NCBI GenBank assembly: GCA_012842645.1
Contig: DUSJ01000133.1
Coordinates: 1-5,340, forward strand
From: Clostridiaceae bacterium
Lineage (GTDB): Bacteria > Bacillota > Clostridia > DSM-8532
Direction: 5' to 3'
Length of the DNA stretch: 5,340 nt
Part shown: one piece after another, positions 1-5,315 of the stretch
Layout of the letters: each line of letters starts with the position of its first letter
Position numbering within the stretch: the first letter of the stretch is position 1
Position numbers and translations under genes: made by a program
The notes under the pieces: generated by a model
Told to the model about the DNA's origin: nothing
Database searches by the model: none
The model's input: the letters and a program-made list of their open reading frames with translations, nothing else

Positions 1-112
1 CTAAAAGATACAGCATATTTGCTTCCCTACTTGTCTTTCGTTATCGCATCAGCCTGGTCAGATCATTGCATTAATATGAAGAAAAGCTGATGATTTAATT
101 ATTTGCTGTCAA

Positions 113-128
113 ACTGGAAGCCTCCAGT
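113..128 (-). terminator. Weak possible terminator after the MATE gene
   Basis: A perfect 6-bp inverted repeat, ACTGGA and TCCAGT with a 4-nt loop, begins 19 nt after the MATE stop codon. On the minus strand it is followed by only two further T residues before GAC, so the T-tract is poor. The position is right for a terminator but the structure is weak. Confidence 0.25.
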
Positions 129-146
129 AAGTATTAATACAATCGA

Positions 147-1607
147 TTATTCAGTGAGCGACGGGCTTTCACTTAACCTTTGGGAGACAGACTCCGAGAC
201 TATATTCTGCGCCCAATACCCTGATTTGACAACTATTATCCCGATTACGCACTTTAAGACATCAGCAAGGCAGCAAACAGGATAAAGCACCGTAATACTA
301 AGGTTAGTGAAATGCGTAAGCACATATGCGAACGGAACATAAACAACCCATGTATAACCACTGTCAAAAAGGAATGTAACGAAGGTTTTTCCTCCCGACC
401 GTATGGTAAAATATGAGCAGTGGGTTACAGCGTTGAAGTTCATGAATATGGCATTCGCAAGCATGAAACTGGTAGCCAGTCTGCGCACTTCATCGGTAGT
501 ATTGTATATATTTGGTATAAAGGGCGCCAATACTGCAAGTACACCACAAACCAAAAGGGAAACGCACACATTGAAGAATATAAGTCTCCATGCGGTCTGC
601 TTTGCGCGGGGGATATCGTTGGCGCCAAGAGCCTGGCCAACCATGACAGCAACCGCAGTTCCCATGGAGAAAACGATCACGTTGAACAAGTTTGTTACGG
701 TACTTGTTATATTTAGTCCTCCAATGACGTCCAAATTGCGTGTCGAGTAAATCTGCGTTATAGTGGTCATCCCGAGAGACCAGAGCAGCTCGTTTACCAG
801 GAGCGGAGATCCCTTCTTAATTATATTGAATGTAAGACTTTTCGGAATCCTCATGGAACAATAGAGACCTTCGATAAACCTGAACCTTCCGCTATGCCTG
901 TGGGCGTACACAACGATTATCGCAAGCTCCACAAAGCGTGCAATGACTGTAGCTATGGCTGCGCCCTCTACCCCCAGTGCCGGGAACCCAAGCTTTCCAT
1001 AAATCAATATATAGTTCAGGCAGAGGTTCAGCAATACGCCTGCCAGGCTGGCAACCATGGGAATAAAGGATTCTCCGGTTTCCCGGAGCGTACCGCCATA
1101 AATCTGCGACAGTACAAACGGGAAAAGTCCCCATAACATTATATAAAGGTAGCTTCTGCCATACTCAAGCATGGCGGCTCTTTCGGCGGCATCCCCTTCC
1201 CCGGTCAGGTACAGGGCAATCAACTGGTCTCCATATGTCAGAAATATGGCAACTGCAACAGCAAAAGTAACAGTCCCGGTCCAAAGCTTGAACCTAACCG
1301 TATAACGCAGACCTTCATGATCACCGGCGCCATAAAATTGAGCGCCGAAAATGCCTGCTCCTGAAAGGCCGCCAAAAATAGTCAGGCTGAAAACGAAAAT
1401 AAGCTGGTTGGCAATAGCGACGCCTGACATCTGGGCCGTTCCGACACGTCCTATCATTATATTGTCAAGAAGATTTACAAAGTTTGATATGACATTTTGT
1501 ACAATAATCGGCAGAACCAGCGCAAATACGGTGGCATAAAAATTCCGGTCCCCTATAAATGTGTTCCTGAAGCTGCTGTATGCACCTGCTGTCGCGTGTT
1601 TTTTCAT
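147..1607 (-). CDS. MATE family efflux transporter
   Basis: This 486-aa polytopic membrane protein belongs to the MATE (multidrug and toxic compound extrusion) family, whose members export cationic drugs or metabolites across the cytoplasmic membrane in exchange for Na+ or H+. The length and about twelve hydrophobic segments in two halves fit the family. Recognisable family stretches include LPIIVQN (residues 32-38), LLDNIMIG (46-53), GAQFYGAGD (88-96) and the equivalent second-half loop GQALGAND (324-331), which is followed by basic residues. The start chosen is the ATG at 1607, preceded by a GGAGG Shine-Dalgarno with a 7-nt spacer. The same frame is open upstream to an ATG at 1691, but that start would lie upstream of the candidate promoter at 1642-1670. 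The C-terminus ends in a short polar Ser/Glu-rich tail (about 471-486). The preceding gene ends 118 nt upstream on the same strand. The family assignment is secure; substrate and coupling ion are unknown. Confidence 0.95.
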   Translation of the reverse strand: MKKHATAGAYSSFRNTFIGDRNFYATVFALVLPIIVQNVISNFVNLLDNIMIGRVGTAQMSGVAIANQLIFVFSLTIFGGLSGAGIFGAQFYGAGDHEGLRYTVRFKLWTGTVTFAVAVAIFLTYGDQLIALYLTGEGDAAERAAMLEYGRSYLYIMLWGLFPFVLSQIYGGTLRETGESFIPMVASLAGVLLNLCLNYILIYGKLGFPALGVEGAAIATVIARFVELAIIVVYAHRHSGRFRFIEGLYCSMRIPKSLTFNIIKKGSPLLVNELLWSLGMTTITQIYSTRNLDVIGGLNITSTVTNLFNVIVFSMGTAVAVMVGQALGANDIPRAKQTAWRLIFFNVCVSLLVCGVLAVLAPFIPNIYNTTDEVRRLATSFMLANAIFMNFNAVTHCSYFTIRSGGKTFVTFLFDSGYTWVVYVPFAYVLTHFTNLSITVLYPVCCLADVLKCVIGIIVVKSGYWAQNIVSESVSQRLSESPSLTE

Positions 1608-1614
1608 AGATGTT

Positions 1615-1619
1615 CCTCC
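1615..1619 (-). promoter_or_regulatory. Ribosome binding site of the MATE gene (decides its start)
   Basis: GGAGG on the minus strand, 7 nt before the ATG at 1607. It is the reason for rejecting the 28-residue N-terminal extension that begins at 1691. Confidence 0.85.
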
Positions 1620-1641
1620 GTTTAATTTTGAGACAAATGCC

Positions 1642-1670
1642 ATTGTACCATAAAGGAGAAACATCGTCCA
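1642..1670 (-). promoter_or_regulatory. Candidate sigma-A promoter for the MATE gene
   Basis: On the minus strand, a -35-like TGGACG (1670-1665, 4/6 match) lies 17 nt from a -10-like TACAAT (1647-1642, 5/6 match). Transcription would start near 1635, giving a leader of about 28 nt that includes the GGAGG site. The pump gene could therefore be transcribed independently of the DUF2089 operon upstream. This is a pattern match only. Confidence 0.45.
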
Positions 1671-1725
1671 GACACACATCAGCAGGCGCATTTACATGTG
1701 AGCGGCAGTCAGCCGGACAGGCTGG

Positions 1726-2046
1726 TCAGGCCAGATCGTTAATATTCATTTTATCCAGCTGTTTCTTTCGGCGGTACTTATCACGGCAAACAAAGTAAAT
1801 TGCGAGAAGCATCACTGTAGGGATATTACCCAGCAGCCATACTGAAATCATCTGGAGAATTAATCCTGCTGTCACTCCTTCAGCCGGAACCATCATGTTT
1901 AGTGGAAGAGTGAAACTTATTATAAACGCGGTTATTGGCAGCACAAGGCCAGGCCATTTGCTTTCAGTTTTTGATAAAAACACCTGCAAAACAATGAACC
2001 CGGAAAATATTATTACTAAAATAAGTGTGCGAATTGGAAAGAACAT
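1726..2046 (-). CDS. Small three-helix membrane protein, partner of DUF2089 gene
   Basis: This 106-aa hydrophobic protein belongs to no family I can name with confidence. It has a membrane segment at about residues 7-25, a second at about 33-52 and a long hydrophobic stretch at about 57-87 that may be one long or two short helices. A strongly basic tail follows (RDKYRRKK, 88-95), which by the positive-inside rule places the C-terminus in the cytoplasm. There are no catalytic or metal-binding motifs. The ATG at 2046 is 4 nt after the stop of the DUF2089 gene, and its Shine-Dalgarno (GGGAGGT, 2063-2057) lies inside the last codons of that gene, so the two are almost certainly co-transcribed and probably translationally coupled. 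A role as membrane sensor or sequestering partner of the regulator is inferred only from this linkage. Confidence 0.78.
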   Translation of the reverse strand: MFFPIRTLILVIIFSGFIVLQVFLSKTESKWPGLVLPITAFIISFTLPLNMMVPAEGVTAGLILQMISVWLLGNIPTVMLLAIYFVCRDKYRRKKQLDKMNINDLA

Positions 2047-2050
2047 AGTA

Positions 2051-2350
2051 TTATTTACCTCCCTTCACTTTCTTATATTCGTTTATCAGTATTTTCGCCG
2101 TTTCAAAGTCCAGCTTTTCGTCTATGGCAAGTCTCTTGATCAAGGCGACATACGGTTCGCTTTCGGTATCATCGTTTAACCTGATTTTCTGGATCAGCCT
2201 GTCAAGCCTGAGCCTGACTGTCGGGTAAGTAACGTTATATTGCCTGGCCATTTCCTTTAGAGAACCTGAAGCCAGAATAAACTTTTTTATGAACACCGCA
2301 TCTTCATCATCAAGATTGGCAAACCATTCAGGTACTACTGTAAGTGCCAT
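2051..2350 (-). CDS. DUF2089 family helix-turn-helix protein
   Basis: This 99-aa cytoplasmic protein matches the short clostridial form of the DUF2089 family. The N-terminal half reads as a helical DNA-binding module. Residues about 26-56 (LASGSLKEMARQYNV, then TYPTVRLRLDRLIQKI) form a helix-turn-helix resembling sigma-factor region 4, with TYPTVRLRLDRL as the likely recognition helix. The C-terminal part (about 64-95) is a charged helical segment. Longer DUF2089 members carry an N-terminal zinc-binding stretch with cysteines; this protein has no cysteine and starts directly at the HTH domain. The start at 2350 has an AAAGGAGTG Shine-Dalgarno (2364-2356) well placed upstream. It is the first gene of a two-gene leftward operon with the small membrane protein. 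A promoter with an overlapping AT-rich palindrome lies immediately upstream, consistent with autoregulation. DNA binding is inferred from family and motif. Confidence 0.9.
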   Translation of the reverse strand: MALTVVPEWFANLDDEDAVFIKKFILASGSLKEMARQYNVTYPTVRLRLDRLIQKIRLNDDTESEPYVALIKRLAIDEKLDFETAKILINEYKKVKGGK

Positions 2351-2375
2351 TGCATCACTCCTTTATCTTTAATTA

Positions 2376-2396
2376 TATTAAATATAACATTTAATA
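2376..2396. promoter_or_regulatory. AT-rich palindrome overlapping the DUF2089 promoter (candidate operator)
   Basis: Perfect 8-bp arms TATTAAAT (2376-2383) and ATTTAATA (2389-2396) flank a 5-bp centre. Imperfect pairing continues outward to 2371 and 2401 (11 of 13 positions over the full arms). It covers the whole -10 box and part of the spacer of the DUF2089 promoter, where a bound dimer would block transcription. A role as operator for the DUF2089 protein is inference, and AT-rich DNA yields palindromes by chance. Confidence 0.4.
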
Positions 2397-2409
2397 ATAT
2401 TAAAATCAA
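2381..2409 (-). promoter_or_regulatory. Candidate sigma-A promoter for the DUF2089 operon
   Basis: On the minus strand, TTGATT (2409-2404, 4/6 match) and TATATT (2386-2381, 5/6 match) are separated by exactly 17 nt. Transcription would start near 2374, giving a leader of about 24 nt with the AAAGGAG site. The very AT-rich context makes chance -10 matches easy, but spacing and position are good. Confidence 0.5.
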
Positions 2410-2429
2410 TATAGAAATTAAACTTTAAA

Positions 2430-2500
2430 TAAGTATAAGCAGTGTTAGTCTCATTGTCTGTACGTTACCCCCTGGAATGGGCCGCGGCATAGTGAGCCCG
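2430..2500. other. Divergent spacer core, no gene seen
   Basis: Between the two divergent -35 regions lies a locally GC-rich block (about 2462-2500) in otherwise AT-rich DNA. It contains the CCGCGG palindrome but no longer inverted repeat, recognisable riboswitch or RNA gene. No supported reading frame crosses it. Confidence 0.4.
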
Positions 2501-2529
2501 TTGAATTAGCGCCTGATATCCCATATAAT
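2501..2529 (+). promoter_or_regulatory. Strong candidate sigma-A promoter for the DUF6485 gene
   Basis: TTGAAT (2501-2506, 4/6 match to TTGACA) and a perfect TATAAT (2524-2529) are separated by 17 nt. Transcription would start near 2536, leaving a leader of about 30 nt with a GGAGG site. It is divergent from the DUF2089 promoter, with about 90 bp between the two -35 boxes. Confidence 0.65.
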
Positions 2530-2552
2530 AGATATGACAATTCAGCGAAAAC

Positions 2553-2557
2553 GGAGG
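2553..2557 (+). promoter_or_regulatory. Ribosome binding site of the DUF6485 gene (decides its start)
   Basis: GGAGG, 7 nt before the ATG at 2565. A TTG two codons upstream (2559) is in frame but lies only 1 nt from this site, so the ATG is preferred. Confidence 0.85.
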
Positions 2558-2564
2558 TTTGAAC

Positions 2565-2753
2565 ATGGCTTGCGATTCCAAGGCTGTTTGTACCTGTACA
2601 TATCCTTGTTCGAGACGGGGAAAATGCTGTGAATGCGTCGCTTATCACCGCAGGTTCGGTGAAGTGCCCGGATGCTTTTTCTCCAAGGTCGGTGAAAAAA
2701 CTTATGACAGGTCTATCCAGAACCTTTACGCAGATTACAAAAAGTCTTATTGA
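2565..2753 (+). CDS. DUF6485 family cysteine-rich small protein
   Basis: This 62-aa soluble protein matches the DUF6485 family of small cysteine-rich proteins, whose function is not known. It carries eight cysteines (C3, C9, C11, C15, C21, C22, C24 and C37) plus H28, in the pattern CxCxxxC, then CCxC, then a lone C in PGCFF. The end [14 protein letters not shown] (45-58) is the family's usual C-terminal helix. The clustered cysteines suggest binding of zinc or another metal, which is inference. There is no signal peptide or membrane segment. The start is the ATG at 2565, set by a GGAGG 7 nt upstream. The gene has its own near-consensus promoter (2501-2529) and is divergent from the DUF2089 operon. 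No terminator is visible after it, so some read-through into the membrane gene 137 nt downstream is possible. Confidence 0.87.
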   Translation: MACDSKAVCTCTYPCSRRGKCCECVAYHRRFGEVPGCFFSKVGEKTYDRSIQNLYADYKKSY

Positions 2754-2771
2754 GGCACTAAAATCATAAAG

Positions 2772-2801
2772 TTTACAAACAGTTTATATTCTAAATATAG
2801 A
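2772..2801 (+). promoter_or_regulatory. Candidate promoter upstream of the YjdF-like gene
   Basis: TTTACA (2772-2777, 5/6 match) is followed after 18 nt by TATAGA (2796-2801, 4/6 match). TAGAAT at 2798-2803 is an alternative -10 with a longer 20-nt spacing. A start near 2808 would give a leader of about 80 nt before the GTG at 2891. The -10 match is modest. Confidence 0.4.
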
Positions 2802-2806
2802 ATATA
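2785..2806. promoter_or_regulatory. Perfect 9-bp inverted repeat, candidate operator
   Basis: Arms TATATTCTA (2785-2793) and TAGAATATA (2798-2806) are fully complementary around a 4-bp centre. The element overlaps the candidate -10 region upstream of the YjdF-like gene. The sequence after it (ACCTGTG) is not T-rich, so it does not look like an intrinsic terminator for the DUF6485 gene. A repressor site is the preferred reading; the cognate regulator is unknown. Confidence 0.45.
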
Positions 2807-2890
2807 TACCTGTGTCTGGGTCCTAATAGCAGGAAAGGCCACATGATACAATTACCGTGATAACCTGTACTGTGTATCGGGGGTATTTTA

Positions 2891-3619
2891 GTGAGGTGGA
2901 AAGAGGTAAGCAAAAAGTGGAACTGGAGAAAAATAGTCGGAATTATACTGTTCGTCACACTTATTGCATCCATTATATATATAGTTGTAATGCTCTTTCT
3001 GTCACCTCAGGCTGTTCCGGCAAGCACGGAACTTCATACCAACTTTAAGAGTGATTATACCCTGATGCTGATCCAATGCATACTCGGGCTCATAGTAATG
3101 ATGGTCCCTTCGATGATTGAGCGCAAATGGTCTATAAACATACCCAATTACATGTATGTCCTCTATTTCATCTTTCTGTATTGCGCCATATATCTCGGAG
3201 AAGTCCGCAGTTTTTACTACCTTATTCCTTTCTGGGATGTCATATTGCATGCTTTCAGCGGAGCTATGCTTGGCGCTCTCGGATTTTCTCTAATAAGCAT
3301 CCTCAATAACTCCGAAAGGATTCGGGTCGAATTAAGCCCGTTCTTTGTTTCCCTGTTCGCCTTCTGCTTTGCGGTAGCAGCAGGCGCTATTTGGGAAATA
3401 TACGAATACACGGTCGACAGTGTTTTATCACTTAACATGCAGAAATACATGCTGGAAAACGGCACTCTTCTTGTCGGTCAGGACGCCCTGGCTGACACGA
3501 TGAAGGATATAATAGTTGACGCTGTCAGCGCTCTGGTTATGTCTGCCGCAGGCTACATAGCATATAAACTTAGGGAAAAGAAAGGCAACGTGGCAGAACC
3601 GGAACCATCGGAAAATTGA
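2891..3619 (+). CDS. YjdF/DUF2238-like integral membrane protein
   Basis: This 242-aa protein has about six membrane helices, near residues 15-37, 56-74, 87-105, 117-138, 150-168 and 207-226. Conserved polar residues sit in or beside the later helices: WDVILHAFSG (115-124), WEIYEY (168-173) and QDALADTMKDIIVDAVSAL (197-215). This order (W/D-x2-LH, then WExxE, then a D-x3-DTxxD stretch) resembles the YjdF family of uncharacterised membrane proteins (DUF2238). Aligned acidic and His residues near the membrane hint at a catalytic or metal site, but no activity can be assigned. The start is GTG at 2891 with a GGGGG-type Shine-Dalgarno (2879-2883) 7 nt upstream; no earlier in-frame site looks better. 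The glycosyltransferase gene begins 31 nt after the stop with no terminator between, so the two are probably one operon. Family call is likely, not certain. Confidence 0.82.
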   Translation: MRWKEVSKKWNWRKIVGIILFVTLIASIIYIVVMLFLSPQAVPASTELHTNFKSDYTLMLIQCILGLIVMMVPSMIERKWSINIPNYMYVLYFIFLYCAIYLGEVRSFYYLIPFWDVILHAFSGAMLGALGFSLISILNNSERIRVELSPFFVSLFAFCFAVAAGAIWEIYEYTVDSVLSLNMQKYMLENGTLLVGQDALADTMKDIIVDAVSALVMSAAGYIAYKLREKKGNVAEPEPSEN

Positions 3620-3634
3620 ACGAAAAATATTGCC

Positions 3635-3642
3635 GAAGGTGA
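3635..3642 (+). promoter_or_regulatory. Ribosome binding site of the GT8 gene (decides its start)
   Basis: GAAGGTGA matches the anti-Shine-Dalgarno complement GGAGGTGA at 7 of 8 positions. It ends 8 nt before the ATG at 3651 but only 2 nt before the in-frame ATG at 3645, which favours 3651. The in-frame TTG at 3630 lies upstream of the site. Confidence 0.65.
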
Positions 3643-3650
3643 AAATGCGG

Positions 3651-4466
3651 ATGAACTTGCTTGTAACCCTTGATTCCAAGTATATAAGACCTCTTAAAGT
3701 AATGCTCTATTCACTTTTTGTCAATAACCCGGGTGAGGATTTTGACATATATCTCATGCATTCAAGTATCAGCAGGACTGAGATAGCAGATATCGAAAGC
3801 TTCGTTAACCGTTATAACCAGAAGCTGTTTGAAATAAAAATAGATGACGGTTATTTTCAAAATGCGCCCGTTATCCTTCATTACACGAAAGAGATGTACT
3901 ACAGGCTCCTGGCATATAAATTCCTGCCCCGGGAATTGGACCGAATACTCTACCTGGACCCTGACATACTGGTCATCAACCCGATCCGGGACCTGTACAA
4001 TATGGATCTTGACGGATACCTTTACGCGGCAGCTTTCCATAATGTAATCGCGGTAAAGGAAATAAACCGCATCCGTTTGTATCCGTACAAGATCACCGCG
4101 TACTTCAATTCAGGAGTGCTGTTAATGAATCTTGATCTTCAGAGGAAGCTTGTAAACGAAGATGAGATATATGCTTTTATCGAGAAGAACTGGTCAAAGC
4201 TCATCATGCCCGACCAGGACATCATCAACGCGCTGTTCTCCAGGCAGATAAAATGTATCGATGAAAAGCTTTATAATTATGACGTCAGGTATTACAGGTA
4301 CTATAAGGTAACCACCAACAATATATGCGATATGGATTATATCATGAAAAACACGGTGTTCCTGCATTTCTGCGGGAAAAAGAAGCCCTGGCACAAAGAA
4401 TATAGCGGCAAATTCCATTCGCTGTACAAACATTACGAAAGCAGGGTCATACCAGGCAGTCAATAG
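3651..4466 (+). CDS. Family 8 glycosyltransferase (GT8, GT-A fold)
   Basis: This 271-aa protein belongs to glycosyltransferase family 8, retaining enzymes that move a sugar (often galactose or glucose) from a UDP-sugar to an acceptor, commonly in lipopolysaccharide or other surface glycans. From the ATG at 3651 the protein opens with MNLLVTLDSKYIRPLKVML, the standard GT8 first beta strand. The DxD metal/nucleotide-sugar motif is DPD at 103-105 within ILYLDPDILV. Also present are FNSGVLLMNL (152-161), MPDQDIINALF (186-196) and the C-terminal HFCGKKKPW (239-247), which matches the family HxxGxxKPW. No signal peptide or membrane helix is evident, so it should act on the cytoplasmic side. It follows the YjdF-like gene by 31 nt. 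Its last 7 bp overlap the 3' end of the opposing nucleotidyltransferase gene. Sugar and acceptor cannot be predicted. All key motifs are intact. Confidence 0.95.
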   Translation: MNLLVTLDSKYIRPLKVMLYSLFVNNPGEDFDIYLMHSSISRTEIADIESFVNRYNQKLFEIKIDDGYFQNAPVILHYTKEMYYRLLAYKFLPRELDRILYLDPDILVINPIRDLYNMDLDGYLYAAAFHNVIAVKEINRIRLYPYKITAYFNSGVLLMNLDLQRKLVNEDEIYAFIEKNWSKLIMPDQDIINALFSRQIKCIDEKLYNYDVRYYRYYKVTTNNICDMDYIMKNTVFLHFCGKKKPWHKEYSGKFHSLYKHYESRVIPGSQ

Positions 4467-5239
4467 TTATTACAAACGGCGTCAATTATCCTTGCCGTAA
4501 TATGATCGGCGAATTCCGCCATTAGCATTTTATCCGGAGAGAATTCTGAATTAGCCTGGTACTCCTCCAAAGCTGAGGAAACCAGGTACCTGAATTTTCC
4601 GGGGATATTTTGAAGACCCCATTCTCCGCCCTCGGCTTTTGACAGGATAAGGCCCTCCTTTGCAAATGCCAGAACCCTGCTCAGGTTAAGAATATAATAT
4701 GCCGGATTTTCGGCAATTCTTGATGCAGCGTCTTTAACATCAAGCCAGATACTGTTTAAGTAATACTTTTTATCAACATAAGGGAATACTTTATCTATCT
4801 CTTCCCCGCAGAGGACCTTTCCCCTGTGGCGGATTACAGTGAAATGGGCCGCAAGGTCAGTGTCTTCTCCCTTCATTTTCTTTATATATTCATCAGGGTC
4901 CTGGCGGTACTGTTCCAGGTAAGCGTTGGAAAAGTGCAGTTCATAGGGAGTCGGATATATGAACGGATCACACACGGATTCTTTCACAATGCTCAGTTCA
5001 AGACCTTTTGCCGGCGCTTTCCTGTTGTGTTCCACTACCATGTCCATGTATTTTCTTTTTGCTTCATCCGAGAGGCTGTTTTCTACTACTATTATCAGGT
5101 CTATATCGCTCTTTTCGGGATTAAAGCAGCCCATCACGGCGGACCCGTGCAGGTATATCCCGACCAGGTTATCGCCAAGGATCAGCTTATTCTGTTGTAC
5201 AAAGCTTTCAATCAAATCATGATATCGTTCCATAAGCAT
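4460..5239 (-). CDS. Aminoglycoside adenylyltransferase-like nucleotidyltransferase
   Basis: This 259-aa protein has the two-domain layout of AadA/ANT(9)-type enzymes, which transfer AMP from ATP to streptomycin or spectinomycin. The N-terminal nucleotidyltransferase domain has the signature HGSAVMGCF then SDIDLIIVV (residues 31-39 and 44-52), with G32, S33, D45 and D47 as metal/nucleotide ligands and E81 (in GLELSIV) placed as the third carboxylate. The C-terminal helical domain (DUF4111 type) contains DLAAHFTVIRHRGKVLCG (128-145) and NLSRVLAFAKEGLILSKAE then GGEWGL (185-209), the typical AadA-like ending. Length matches the family. Many chromosomal relatives have no proven resistance role, so the substrate is unknown. 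Start is ambiguous: ATG at 5239 (GGAG, 10-nt spacer) or ATG at 5233 (AAGGG, 6-nt spacer), two codons apart. It converges on the GT8 gene with a 7-bp tail overlap. Confidence 0.93.
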   Translation of the reverse strand: MLMERYHDLIESFVQQNKLILGDNLVGIYLHGSAVMGCFNPEKSDIDLIIVVENSLSDEAKRKYMDMVVEHNRKAPAKGLELSIVKESVCDPFIYPTPYELHFSNAYLEQYRQDPDEYIKKMKGEDTDLAAHFTVIRHRGKVLCGEEIDKVFPYVDKKYYLNSIWLDVKDAASRIAENPAYYILNLSRVLAFAKEGLILSKAEGGEWGLQNIPGKFRYLVSSALEEYQANSEFSPDKMLMAEFADHITARIIDAVCNNY

Positions 5240-5253
5240 CCCTTATATTCTCC

Positions 5254-5259
5254 ATTATA
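5254..5259 (-). promoter_or_regulatory. Possible -10 box for the nucleotidyltransferase gene
   Basis: A perfect TATAAT on the minus strand directly abuts the GGAG at 5253-5250. No good -35 lies 16-18 nt upstream (best is a T-rich hexamer). If used, transcription would begin only about 8 nt before the ATG at 5239, which would remove that start's GGAG from the message and favour the ATG at 5233. Confidence 0.3.
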
Positions 5260-5285
5260 TACCGCGGCGCAATAAAAAATAGTGC

Positions 5286-5315
5286 TTGACAGCAGGCTTA
5301 ATCATATAATAAAAT
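5286..5315 (+). promoter_or_regulatory. Strong candidate promoter reading out of the window
   Basis: A perfect TTGACA (5286-5291) is followed after 18 nt by TAAAAT (5310-5315, 5/6 match). TATAAT at 5305-5310 is closer to consensus but only 13 nt away. It points rightward, divergent from the nucleotidyltransferase gene, so a gene should begin just beyond 5340. Arms TAAAATA (5310-5316) and TATTTTA (5324-5330) form a 7-bp inverted repeat over the -10 box, which may be chance in such AT-rich DNA. Confidence 0.55.

Noticed and set aside
1..16. Leftward ATG at 16 with an AGGGA at 24-28, 7 nt upstream, running out of the window
   Set aside because: Only five codons are visible and no full promoter is seen upstream (TTGACA at 112-107 lacks a matching -10). 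It could be a gene start, but the window is too short to support it.
1..90. Rightward open frame of 29 codons running in from the left edge and ending at 88-90
   Set aside because: It is short, with no recognisable protein sequence; it cannot be told from chance, although a gene end cannot be excluded.
403..750. Rightward open frames of 98 and 115 codons inside the MATE region
   Set aside because: Both lie antisense to the MATE coding sequence and show no recognisable protein features.
1608..1691. N-terminal extension of the MATE protein to an ATG at 1691
   Set aside because: The GGAGG at 1615-1619 sits ideally for the ATG at 1607, and the candidate promoter lies downstream of 1691. The extra 28 residues are not typical of the family.
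1710..1724. Hairpin CAGCC/GGCTG just after the stop of the small membrane protein gene
   Set aside because: The stem is only 5 bp and there is no T-tract on the minus strand, so it is not a supportable intrinsic terminator.
1895..2179. 94-codon rightward frame across the DUF2089/membrane protein junction
   Set aside because: It is antisense to two well-supported coupled genes and has no ribosome site or recognisable family.
2462..2500. GC-rich block in the divergent spacer as a possible structured RNA or riboswitch
   Set aside because: It lies upstream of both predicted transcription starts, so it is in neither leader, and only short 4-6 bp complementary segments were found.
4826..5275. 149-codon rightward open frame opposite the nucleotidyltransferase gene
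   Set aside because: It is antisense to a clear enzyme gene with intact motifs, has no family resemblance, and is a shadow frame.
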